Assembly: GCA_963971405.1 (NCBI GenBank)
Contig: OZ020487.1
Coordinates: 26,149,371-26,213,370 of the forward strand
Direction of reading: 5' to 3'
Source: Psococerastis gibbosa
Lineage: Eukaryota; Arthropoda; Insecta; Psocodea; Psocidae
Length of the DNA: 64,000 nt
The notes below the pieces were generated by a model, which was given only the letters and a program-made list of their open reading frames with translations, ran no database searches and had not been told where the DNA came from. The position numbers were made by a program, and so were the translations under genes. Shown in pieces: positions 35,495 through 43,836 of the stretch; positions within the stretch are counted from its first letter, which is position 1, and each line of letters opens with the position of its first letter.

Positions 35495-35563
35495 ATGGCT
35501 GTAATGTTTCTTATTACGTTTCTCACATTTTTTCAAGCTTTTGACTCTCGGCTTATTTCATTC
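35495..35563 (+). CDS. GET1: GET1 exon 1
   Basis: Starts at ATG after AGCC and encodes 23 residues of the first membrane helix; donor TTC|GTAAGT, phase 0. Confidence 0.85.
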
Positions 35564-38554
35564 GTAAGTATTCAGTCTAATCAACACTGTAGGCAGTGTA
35601 GGCTAGGCAAGGCGTTAGAGACTAGATTCAACATTATCATCATCCTCCTCTAGTTGTCAGTTGCCCGGGTGTGATATGTAAGGCTCCTCCCGCTCCTGTA
35701 CGGGCTGTACTGCTTCCTATTCTCCACATCTGATGATTCAAAATTTGACCTCGTACAAGAGACATCCACGAAAAGCTGCGAGAAAGACGACTAAGCTGGT
35801 GGGGGCACGTCGAGAGGAGGGGGGACAACGAGTTGATAAAAAGAGTGCGATCAACACCCGTACCAGGAACCAGAGCACGTGGACGACCAAAAATCTCACT
35901 GGCGAGTAAAACACGGAAGGACCTACTAATTGCCAATCTCTCGAGGGAACAGGCCCAAGACCGGGTGACCTGGAAGCGTTGCTGTCGTGCCGCCGACCCC
36001 CCGTGAAGGGAAATGGCGCTGAAAAAGTAAAAGTAAAGTAAGTACCCGTCCCACACTTCTGTGATCGTCCTCAAACTGGTTGAAGATACACACTGCACAA
36101 TTAGCCCGACTCAGGGACAACAGACGTTTCTTAGTCCACCTGGGTGTATCTTAACTGGCAAGTTTGATACATAACTATGAAGTTCAGTTGGGGACTGGCG
36201 CTCGGGGATTTACGAGCAGCTATGCCCGGGGTTTCGGGTGAAGAACATCAGCTAACGGCTTCGAAGCCGGATTAGCTTTGGCCAAAAATGGCTAAAAATG
36301 TTTATCTTGAGTAAAGTTAGATATGTATGTACTGCCGCCAAGAGCGAAGAAATTAATCTATGAAGCCTTCGTTAAACCTAACATAAAATACTGCGGTAAA
36401 GGTTATGTTTAGCTACCCTTAATGAAATCATAAAATTTCTTTACCTGTCGATTCCTTAGTTCAAAAGAAGTCCTTTCGTGAAAAAATTAAAGGTCGGTCA
36501 AGACAAAGACATTTAGTGAATTGCACAACTATGGAACTAGAAATAGAGATTGCATTATGCTTGAGTATAGATCCAGTGGAACGAGCATTTTTCATGAAGG
36601 CCTACAAATGTTTAATCTGCTGCAGAAAACTATCGAAGATGCTGTAAATTTGAGAGTTCAAAAAGAAAATTAAGGAGGATGTAAAAAAAGAAGAGGACGT
36701 AGAGCAGTAGTGTCGGGATTAAAAAATTAGTGCGATGCACTGCTTCAATTCACAACAACTACTACTACTACTACTACTAACGGTGGTGCAGGTGAAGGGC
36801 TTCGATCCTGTGTTTAGGGACCCTGTCTTGAGGTTGTAGAAACTGAGCTAAAAGAGAAGTATAAGAACCGCTAACAGAAATGGAAGTGTTGTTGTACCCA
36901 GCAAGCAAGCATTGCAAAAAAATATCGCTTTCAACAGAGACTTGAGTCTAAAGACGTAGCGTAGTGGTACGGACTCTGACTTTCATCCGAAAGGTTGTTG
37001 GTTCGAGTCCCACACTGGCTACATTTTCTGGCCATGCTTCGGAGGGCATGTAAAGCAGGCGGTCCCGGGTCTTCCTAGTTGAGTGTAAGAGAGGGCTTTA
37101 TAGCCCTAACTCCGCCAGGTTGACTTAGTAATAGAAACAACAAAAGTACTTATTTATTTATTTATTTTTATTTTAAAGAGCTCGCTGCCGCGGGATTTGA
37201 AATTTTTGTAGCTTTACAATCGGTATTTTTTTGTTGTGAAATTTGATTTCATCACTTTCCGGTTTTGCTATACATTGGTTTCATTAGTTTGACTGTAACC
37301 TATTTATTGTATTGTTAGGTTATTAACTTGCTAAATAAGTCAAAGCAACAGCAATTACAATGTGATAAAATAGCCGACATGACTGCCGAACTGTCCAAGA
37401 TTTCAATGACCAATGAATGGGCAAAGTACGCCAAACTGCAAAGGAAAATTAATGCAGAACGAGCGGCTTATGAAAAATCACGTAAGTAATAAGCCATTCA
37501 ACTGTGGCATTTGTCCTGTAAACCTACTACATTTCAGCTTGTGTGAATATCTTATATTCATGCCGAGACCCAAAAGTGCACACACAATATGCCTTGTCTA
37601 CATGCAATACTACTTACCATTCTGAACTCAAGCCAAGTGATGAAGCAGCAAAATGTACTTACAGTACAATAACCCAAAAGACATCAAACCATAACGTATA
37701 ATCCCAAAAATATACATGTATAAACTGTATCACTGACATACATACAGTATGTATTTACCTTCAAGTGGATTTATCTCAAAATGAGTTCATATGCAGTAAT
37801 ACATACAGCCTGGACTCTTCAATCCCTCAAAATATGCTTGTTTGTTACATCCCCTAAGGCCTAAAGGCTAAAGTCAATGCAGAACATGTGTCTGACAATG
37901 AAAATCTGAAGGATAATATAATGTGTAGGATGCTTGAGGTACGATAAATCGTAGCAGAGGACAAATGTTCCTCCAGGTGTCAATTGTCAGCTGATGGAGT
38001 CGTCCTAAATGCAGAAAATTTGAAAATATTGGGTTCAACATAGGCCTAGGCTACTGTTTGTGAACTTACTGTATGTAACTTTAGCAGTTCGACGCTGGCA
38101 TACGTCCATAATATATGAATTTGTCTCCTGTGTAACTTTGTAATATTTCGACCACATTATAATAAGAGTTGACTTGATAAAATTTTACACAAGAAATACA
38201 TGTCAGAATTTTATGTATTTCTAGTGTAATATTTTATCAAGTCAACTTTTATTATAATGTCATGTCCATGGATGTGAACGTTTTTTTTTTTTTGTTTTAG
38301 AAAAGGAGCACAGAACCAGTGCCTTGAAAATAAAAGGCTCAGCTACCGTATTGATCAAAGTTGCCATTGGACTCTCATTGTTGATTGTGGCGTGGTGGTA
38401 TAGAAAGCACACTGTCACTTCTATTCCTGAGCACTGGGTCTATCCATTAACCTCGTATCTTTGTTGGTCTGAAGACGTTCCCGGAGGCATTACAGTTCCA
38501 GCTTGGATTATCATGTCATCTGCGGCTGCAAGGGCAGTTTCTTCTCTGCTTTGA
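35495..38554 (+). CDS. GET1: GET1/WRB, tail-anchored protein insertion receptor subunit (3 exons)
   Basis: This gene encodes the ER membrane receptor subunit that, with its partner GET2/CAML, accepts tail-anchored proteins from the GET3/TRC40 ATPase and inserts them into the membrane. Joining exons 35495-35563, 37319-37481 and 38301-38554 gives 161 residues, close to the ~170 usual for animal WRB. Layout: first membrane helix near residues 2-16 (MFLITFLTFFQAF), a cytosolic coiled coil from about 25 to 80 with the signature TNEWAKYAKLQRKINA (vertebrate proteins have DEFARYARLERKIN here), a second helix near 92-111 (ATVLIKVAIGLSLLIVAWWY), and a third near 138-160 after the VPGGI turn. All introns are GT-AG and phases fit (0, then 1). 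Intron 1 contains a LINE remnant and a SINE, intron 2 a foldback element. The start is the first ATG ahead of the hydrophobic helix. The identification is very likely from these motifs. Confidence 0.93.
35755..36015 (+). pseudogene. LINE retrotransposon C-terminal remnant in GET1 intron 1
   Basis: A + frame reads IHEKLRERRLSWWGHVERRG, then GTRARGRPKISLASKTRKDL, NLSREQAQDRVTWKRCCRAA, DPP and a stop. The order WWGHVERR, then ARGRPK, then EQAQDR..WK is a textbook non-LTR retrotransposon tail. It has the same orientation as the host gene. The frame is intact over 85 codons, so the insertion is fairly young, but everything upstream is missing. Confidence 0.8.
36758..36780. repeat. (CTA)n microsatellite
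   Basis: Seven to eight CTA units inside GET1 intron 1. Confidence 0.85.
36950..37168 (+). repeat. tRNA-derived SINE, copy 3 (sense)
   Basis: The only sense-strand copy. The head reads GTAGCGTAGTGGTACGGACT (A-box-like TAGCGTAGTGG), then AAAGGTTGTTGGTTCGAGTC then CC (B box GGTTCGAGTCC), giving internal RNA polymerase III promoter elements at the usual spacing. The body holds CTGGCCATGCTTCGGAGGGC, AAGCAGGCGGTCCCGGGTC and GAGGGCTTTATAGCCCTAAC. The tail is (TTAT)n. It lies in GET1 intron 1, 150 bases before exon 2. Confidence 0.87.
37319..37481 (+). CDS. GET1: GET1 exon 2
   Basis: Acceptor ATTGTTAG|GTTATTAAC; donor TCAC|GTAAGT, ending in phase 1. It encodes the coiled-coil segment VINLLNKSKQQQ to AAYEKS. 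Confidence 0.9.
38154..38260. mobile_element. Foldback element in GET1 intron 2
   Basis: Arms ACATTATAATAAGAGTTGAC, TTGATAAAATTTTACAC on the left and GTGTAATATTTTATCAAG, TCAACTTTTATTATAATGT on the right are near-perfect inverted copies of about 48 bases with a short loop. It lies only ~40 bases before the acceptor of exon 3. Confidence 0.75.
38301..38554 (+). CDS. GET1: GET1 exon 3
   Basis: Acceptor TTTGTTTTAG|AAAAGG after a T run; the split codon C|AA keeps the frame. It encodes membrane helices 2 and 3 and ends at TGA. Confidence 0.92.
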
Positions 38555-38645
38555 ATACACAAGACTTCTTTGATAATTCCTGAACTATTTTAAATCAAAT
38601 ATATAATACATGCACATATAATAATAATAATAGTTTAATTCCCAA

Positions 38646-38651
38646 AATAAA
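38646..38651 (+). terminator. Polyadenylation signal of GET1
   Basis: AATAAA about 92 bases after the GET1 stop codon. Confidence 0.5.
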
Positions 38652-38704
38652 TTCAGTTACATAAGTTTATACATAAAGTTTTTTTTCTTTGGGTCCCTAA
38701 CAGA

Positions 38705-38865
38705 TGCTTACATTACACATTAATTTGACGCAGTCAGCCTAGTGGGATCTTTGGCCGCTCCACACCCACCTCAGAAACTGGTCGCCAGGCTGCAGTGCCG
38801 ACTGTAGGAGGTTCTCCTGGAACCGGGCGGCCCACCTACGTCTTGGTCTTCCACTATCGATAGAA
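38705..38865 (-). pseudogene. LINE retrotransposon 3' remnant
   Basis: On the minus strand one frame reads SGRPRRRWAARFQENLLQSA, then DQFLRWVWSGQRSH, a stop and ADCVKLM. GRPRRRW followed by a W..GQ.....AD..K ending is a LINE tail. It ends at the simple-sequence region near 38700. Confidence 0.55.
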
Positions 38866-38892
38866 TTAACAAAACCATTTTTTTAAACGGCT

Positions 38893-39030
38893 TTAAGAGG
38901 AAGTTAGTCGTTGACATTTGCCACCCTTGGATCACCATGAACAATATCTCAATAATATGGAGTATGAAATTGGCCTCTACCAATTGAATGGACCAAGTCT
39001 TTATATAATGGGGTGGCCAATAATCAGGGG
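38893..39030. mobile_element. TTAA-flanked inverted-repeat element, incomplete right end
   Basis: TTAA (38893-38896) is followed by GAGGAAGTTAGTCGTTGACA and TTTGCCACCCTTGGATCACC. An inverted partner GGGGTGGCCAATAATCAGG lies at about 39009, but the final bases and the second TTAA are lost. It lies about 530 bases upstream of the arrestin start codon. Confidence 0.5.
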
Positions 39031-39557
39031 AGTCATTTGGGGTCCCAGCGGTTTACTTGCCCCCCACCTTCCCGCGGTTGGTTAAAAATACAATGCCCCC
39101 CCCCCCTGACGAATACTGAAAGGATGCCCCTGCGGTCATGTCAACGGTAAGCTTCCTTAAGCTAAATAACTAGCCTAACCTTCACCTTCCTGTCCACACA
39201 CCGAAACAAGTGATGGGGTTTTCATTGCGTAAAAAAGTATGATACCGTATACTAAATGTACTATTAAAACAGTAAGCCTATTGTTCACAAGGTGCAAAGG
39301 CAGGAAATTAAAAATAAACTGCATGTATCAATATTAAGGCTTCCCCGCAGCCCCCTCCCCTATTCCACAACTCCACAAGACAGCCCTTGGCGCCTGTATG
39401 TCTCGTATGGCGGGCGGCTGTACGAATCTGATGCGCATTCCCCACGTTTTCGCGAATAACAGGGCATATTTTAATTTTTAATTTTAATACTAAACAATTT
39501 TACTCGTGGGATTTTTCAAGATAAATTGATTAGGAGAAATTAGTGCATTTCGTTAAA

Positions 39558-39672
39558 ATGGGCCTGAAAAGAATTTCAATTTTGTTCGACAATGAATCAG
39601 GCACATTCTATACCGGGAGCGAAGTGTCTTGTCAATTAATTTTGCATCTAGATTCACCCAAAAAAGTTCGAG
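39558..39672 (+). CDS. Arrestin exon 1
   Basis: ATG preceded by GTTAAA; donor CGAG|GTATGT, phase 1. It encodes the first strands (GLKRISILFDNESGTFYTGS). Confidence 0.88.
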
Positions 39673-42457
39673 GTATGTAAAGTATAGTATTTATTGTAGA
39701 AGTGGTGAAGTATTGGAAATTGGGACCACAGGTTTCTCATAGATTTAACCTAGCTTAACGTATACCATACTCAACTTATTTTTTTGTTATGTGTTATATA
39801 GGTTAATTGTTTTAGAGATAACGGTGAAATTCACAGGGAAAGCTTATGTGAGTTGGACCGAACAATCGAGCAGGTACCTGGCATTCTCAGCTGAAGAACT
39901 CTGTTTCAAAAGCAAATTTAATCTAGCTGGAGGTAAGACTGCCTGCAGATAAGCCATTTAAACTTATTGATAGCTTAATAATGTAGGAATATCTTAGTTT
40001 TACACAGATTTTAACTTTTAACTAATTTTAATTTTATTTCGAATTTCTCCTTTATTTTTCTTAGAGTCGTCATCCCATGGAAGGTTTATACAGGTAGGTA
40101 CGACTCTTTAAACTTCCTTTTAACTTGCGGTTGCATAGTACTACTAGTACATCATGTGAGGCAGTCTATAGGCACTATCGTGCAATGGGCCTACATGAGT
40201 ACATTTTGCACCAAGAGAGTTAATGGCTAACACCTTTTTTTTCAGAATTAATAATTCCAGCAGGTGAACATAATTTAAGGTTCTCAACACTTTTACCTTC
40301 TGATATTCCTTCTTCATATGGAAGTGATTTCGGAAACATTCGCTATACTGTCACTGTGGTTCTACACCGTCCATGGAAATTTAACCACACATGCAGAGCA
40401 GTCTTTAACGTTATTTGCCCTTTAAATCTCAACTATTTACATAATGCCAAGGTCTGTATATTTCTTCTCCTAATTTAGAATATTACATTGTACATTTTCG
40501 TTAACCATTTTGAGAGGAATATCTCCAATGAGATCAGGTTCAAATTCGAGAATAATTATGAATTTCAAAACTAGACTACTTCAATTTTAGGCGCCAATTG
40601 TCTTGGAAAAGCAGAAGGTTGTAGGCATGGGGCTACCATTTTGCAAGTCAGGTCCTGTAAGTCTGAACATCATGGCACCCCGTTCTGGCTATACTCCTGG
40701 GCAAAGCATACCGCTCACTATTGAAATAGAAAATGGAACAAATACGGATATTACAGATTGTTCTTGTTTTTTGATACAGGTAAGTTACCATAGTTCATTT
40801 TTTTTTTCCAGAAACTAAAAAAAGTCATGTAATCGAAACTTTTCAATAGCTCCGTAATTATTATGCTATGCATGACAATGCTAAACGCAATGGCTTAAAA
40901 AAATAGTAATGACAAATAATAGTAAATAAATAAATATTGAATTTTTTGTTCTATTACTAAGCCAACCTAGTGGAGTTAGGGCTATAAAGCTCTCTCTTAC
41001 ACTCAACTAAGAAGGCCCGGGACCGCCTGCTTTACATGCCTTCCGAAGCATGGCCAGAAAATTTAGGAAGTGTAGGACTCGGACCAACAACCTTTCGGGT
41101 GGAAGTCAGAGTCCGTACCACTACTCTATATGTCTTGACAATTTTAACCCATTTGAAAAACGTATGAATGTCCATATTTTTAAATTATAGGTGGCAACAT
41201 ATACGGCTCAAAACCCAAGGAATCTAATAAAACTAGTAAGAACCGAGGTGGCTACATTACCAATAGGTCAAATTTTTGCTAATGGCTCAATAATGTGGGA
41301 CGGAGATTTTCCCATTCCAGAGTTCTCTCCTGTAAATACTAGTTATTGCAAAATTATTTATGTTGCCTATGAACTTAAGGTAAGAAATGAAGAAATGTCT
41401 TGATGTAACAAAGTGACTTGACTTAGTGAGCAAATATGCAGGTTTTTGCAACAGTTAATTACTGTGCTCCAGTTGAAACGAACATTCTCTGGACCCATCT
41501 CCGATATGGAGACAGTGATCTCAAGGTTCACGTAACCTCAGAACAGATCAATTCGTTCACTGCATGTTTTGTGGCCTCATCAGTGGCGGGGCGTGCAAGT
41601 AAGGCGTACAATGCCGCATTACACTAAACAAATACTTAGAATGCATTAGGAGCTTCGTTGAAATCTACAGGAAGCCGCGAGCAAATAAGATTGTATGAGC
41701 ATGATGTTATCAACGCAGTCTAAGAAAATTCAGAATCTCTACGTTAGAATTCAAATATTTTCTTTTTTGTTTTCAAATGTTTACTTTTTAAGAAGATAGA
41801 ACTTCTATATAAAATGATACGTGTTTTTTTTTTAACTGAAATATTTGAAGGCAGTACACTCGCAATTATCCCACGCTCGGCCACTGGGCATCATGTGGGA
41901 GATGAATTGAGCAGTACTGGTTATGTGTTTCCCTATGGGCCCAGATGTACATGGCGCCACTGTTGCACTAAGAAAGTTCAGTTATACTTTATTATTGTTT
42001 GCTTTAAGTACAAATTTTCCGCCAGAAGATGGCAGTTCCTTAAAGTGAGACTGTCAGGAAAATGACTCCGCGAAGCATGTCATTCTTTGGTTCCAAAACT
42101 ACATTTACTTTTCAGTTCAAATTATCAGTTGCTGGTATCTTTAACAGAGATGTTCATATATCTACACCTGTGATAATCGGAACAGTTCCTTTCCTGACAT
42201 CTGAGGAGCGTCACGGCCTTATGTTCATTTCGAAAGCCAAGACAGTAAATCCTTCGATTTCCTCAAAAAGAGGCAGTGCGCCAAGGAAAGCTCTAGGGAA
42301 CGAAACGAACGCCAACACTACTCGTAACAAAAAATGGAGTAGCTGCAGGTCTTCAGATTTTATCCTGACGCGGTCAGCCCCATTAATAGATACGGCCAGA
42401 GAGTGCCTTATCAAGAAGTCGGATCATTCGGCGAGCGTCCGCGATGTACAGCTTTAA
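39558..42457 (+). CDS. Alpha-arrestin, arrestin domain-containing protein (7 exons)
   Basis: This encodes an alpha-arrestin (ARRDC type), a cytosolic adaptor that links membrane cargo to the ubiquitin/endocytosis machinery. Exons 39558-39672, 39816-39932, 40065-40097, 40246-40451, 40591-40779, 41191-41379 and 42116-42457 join in frame to 396 residues, the usual family length. The N-terminal arrestin fold starts LKRISILFDNESGTFYTGSE and includes IIPAGEHNLRFSTLLPSDIP, SSYGSDFGNIRYTV and RPWKFN. The C-terminal fold follows, with VVGMGLPFCKSGPVSL, IPEFSP, CKIIYVAYELK and the family hallmark STPVIIGTVPF at about 299-309. The last ~87 residues form a basic, serine-rich tail. Many family members have PPxY motifs there that bind HECT E3 ligases; none is present here. 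Exon 3 (33 bases) is optional, because skipping it also keeps the frame. A SINE sits in intron 5. Confidence 0.92.
39816..39932 (+). CDS. Arrestin exon 2
   Basis: Acceptor GTTTTAG|AGATAAC; donor GGAG|GTAAGA, phase 1. It encodes EITVKFTGKAYVSWTEQSSR and following residues. Confidence 0.9.
40065..40097 (+). CDS. Arrestin exon 3, 33-base micro-exon
   Basis: Acceptor TTTCTTAG|AGTCG. Two overlapping donors exist. GGTAG|GTACGA gives 33 bases and keeps the frame (ESSSHGRFIQV). ACAG|GTAGGT, four bases earlier, gives 29 bases and would bring an immediate stop (TAA) in exon 4. Exon skipping (exon 2 to 4) is also in frame. Confidence 0.55.
   Translation, partial: SRHPMEGLYR
40246..40451 (+). CDS. Arrestin exon 4
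   Basis: Acceptor TTTTTTTTCAG|AATTAAT; donor AAG|GTCTGT, phase 0. It encodes the conserved LPSDIPSSYG and IRYTVTVVLHRPW segments. Confidence 0.92.
40591..40779 (+). CDS. Arrestin exon 5
   Basis: Acceptor CAATTTTAG|GCGCC; donor ATACAG|GTAAGT, phase 0. It encodes the start of the C-terminal arrestin fold. Confidence 0.92.
40920..41140 (-). repeat. tRNA-derived SINE, copy 4, in arrestin intron 5
   Basis: Antisense complete copy: AAATAAATAAATATTG tail, GCCAACCTAGTGGAGTTAGG, GGCCCGGGACCGCCTGC and ACTCGGACCAACAACCTTTC (B-box complement with one change). It lies 50 bases before exon 6. Confidence 0.82.
41191..41379 (+). CDS. Arrestin exon 6
   Basis: Acceptor AAATTATAG|GTGGCA; donor CTTAAG|GTAAGA, phase 0. 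It encodes VATYTAQNPRNLIKLVRTEV through IIYVAYELK. Confidence 0.92.
42116..42457 (+). CDS. Arrestin exon 7 (last)
   Basis: Acceptor TTACTTTTCAG|TTCAAA. It encodes FKLSVAGIFNRDVHISTPVI, then IGTVPF and the basic serine-rich tail ending SASVRDVQL and TAA. Confidence 0.92.
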   Translation, partial: FKLSVAGIFNRDVHISTPVIIGTVPFLTSEERHGLMFISKAKTVNPSISSKRGSAPRKALGNETNANTTRNKKWSSCRSSDFILTRSAPLIDTARECLIKKSDHSASVRDVQL

Positions 42458-42507
42458 ATTAATAGTGATAGATTTTGGATCAAAAGCTGCAGTTATGCGA
42501 ATTATTA

Positions 42508-42513
42508 AATAAA
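42508..42513 (+). terminator. Polyadenylation signal of the arrestin gene
   Basis: AATAAA 51 bases after the stop codon. Confidence 0.55.
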
Positions 42514-43260
42514 AGTTATTCGTTCCAATTTGTCCGGTATAATGATTTACATAATGCGTATAAGTACCAAGCAGGTTAGATTTGGTTACCGTATATCATA
42601 CCCCTATACGTACTGTATGTATAAGTTAACTCTACAGTTTTTATGCAATAATTCATTGGCAACAATGCTACATTTGAACATGTTTTACTTTTTATTTATG
42701 GCGCAGGATTAAAATTAAAATTACTTTCAAATTTACAGGCAACAAACTTCCAGATTGTCAATAGGCTATAGGTAATTTTCTATGCCACTGACTCAAATAA
42801 ATTTATTTTGATATGGAGTGGATTATGAAGAGAAAAAACTAGCATTGACATAAATATTGCCGAGGGCTATTGTATTAAGTAAATAATTAAGTCCCAAATA
42901 GTCATGAGTTAAAACATTAATATACGTAGAGATTCTAATCATCTAACATACATAACTAAGTTTTGTAATGCTGGCACTCTACTCCGAGTAATCTGAAAAA
43001 AAAGATATGACATAAAATATTTTATCACCTTAATTTGAAATCATTAACGTTGCGGGGCTCAATCTGCAATATGACTACTTTTGTATTTATTGCCACGAAA
43101 TTTTGAGGAGAGCCTGAAGTAAAACGGGGGACAGGGTGATTTTATAAACTTTTATAAGGCCGATATTTATTTCACAATATTTTGTTAACGAAGTCATATT
43201 GACAAAAATAATAAAAGCATCATTCCGACGCTAATTTCCAAAAATAGTTTTTTAGTTTTA
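42514..43260. other. Convergent intergenic spacer
   Basis: AT-rich spacer between the 3' ends of the arrestin and FAM13 genes. TTTATT (minus-strand AATAAA) occurs near 43085 and 43168 and could serve FAM13. Confidence 0.4.
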
Positions 43261-43262
43261 AA

Positions 43263-43386
43263 TTTTCTCACCTGAAATAATATTTATATTTAATTAATTA
43301 ATATTATTCGTCAAAATGACTCGATTTTCTCACCTGAAATAATATTTATATTTAATTAATTAATATTATTCGTCAAAATGACTCGG
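43263..43386. repeat. Perfect tandem duplication, 62-base unit x2
   Basis: TTTTCTCACCTGAAATAATA through GTCAAAATGACTCG is present twice in direct succession (starts 43263 and 43325) with no change that I can see, indicating a very recent duplication. Confidence 0.95.
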
Positions 43387-43604
43387 CTGTCATTCGGTCT
43401 CAGAATATTTAGAAATGTCAGTATTAAACTACTGCAGCCCGATCATGGCGATTTGGCATTATTACAATACCTGGTTCTTTCAATTGTTTTAAACAAATAA
43501 AACGCGCGGGAAATTCACACTGAATTCCTGCTATTATTTAAGAGGGTATGCCCTTGATTTAAAGTATACATGTAAAATCTCACCATTATTCGAAATTATT
43601 CTCT

Positions 43605-43836
43605 TCAACATGAATTCCGCTTGACTTGACTCTTCTTGACAATAAGAGCTTCCAGGAGTCGCAGCTTAGCTTTGGCCTGCTTATAGCCCACGTAGATACT
43701 TTCGATGGCCAATCTGTCCAGCTTCTGGGCTCGCCGCCCGGTTTCTGACTGGAAATTTTCTTCAAACTGGCGAAGATCCCGTCGCAAGCGCTTTTTCTCT
43801 TCTTTTAACCTTTTTTGTAGCTCCAGGAGCTGTGAC
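43605..43836 (-). CDS. FAM13: FAM13 last exon
   Basis: Acceptor TTCTGTTCAG|GTCACAG. It encodes SQLLELQKRLKEEKKRLRRD through AKLRLLEALIVKKSQ and ends KRNSC and TGA. This is the most conserved block of the family. Confidence 0.95.

Noticed and set aside
35640..36098. 152-codon minus-strand open frame
   Set aside because: It is antisense to a clear LINE C-terminal tail on the + strand.
36950..37025. Functional tRNA gene
   Set aside because: It has A- and B-box-like sequence but no complete cloverleaf, and it continues into the repeated SINE body and tail.
38857..38866. CTATCGATAG as a DRE promoter element for the arrestin gene
   Set aside because: It lies inside a LINE remnant 700 bases upstream with a TTAA element in between; a promoter role is unsupported.
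41436..41627. 63-codon open frame between arrestin exons 6 and 7
   Set aside because: It does not resemble the arrestin fold, and exon 6 joins exon 7 directly in frame with the expected family sequence; treated as intron.
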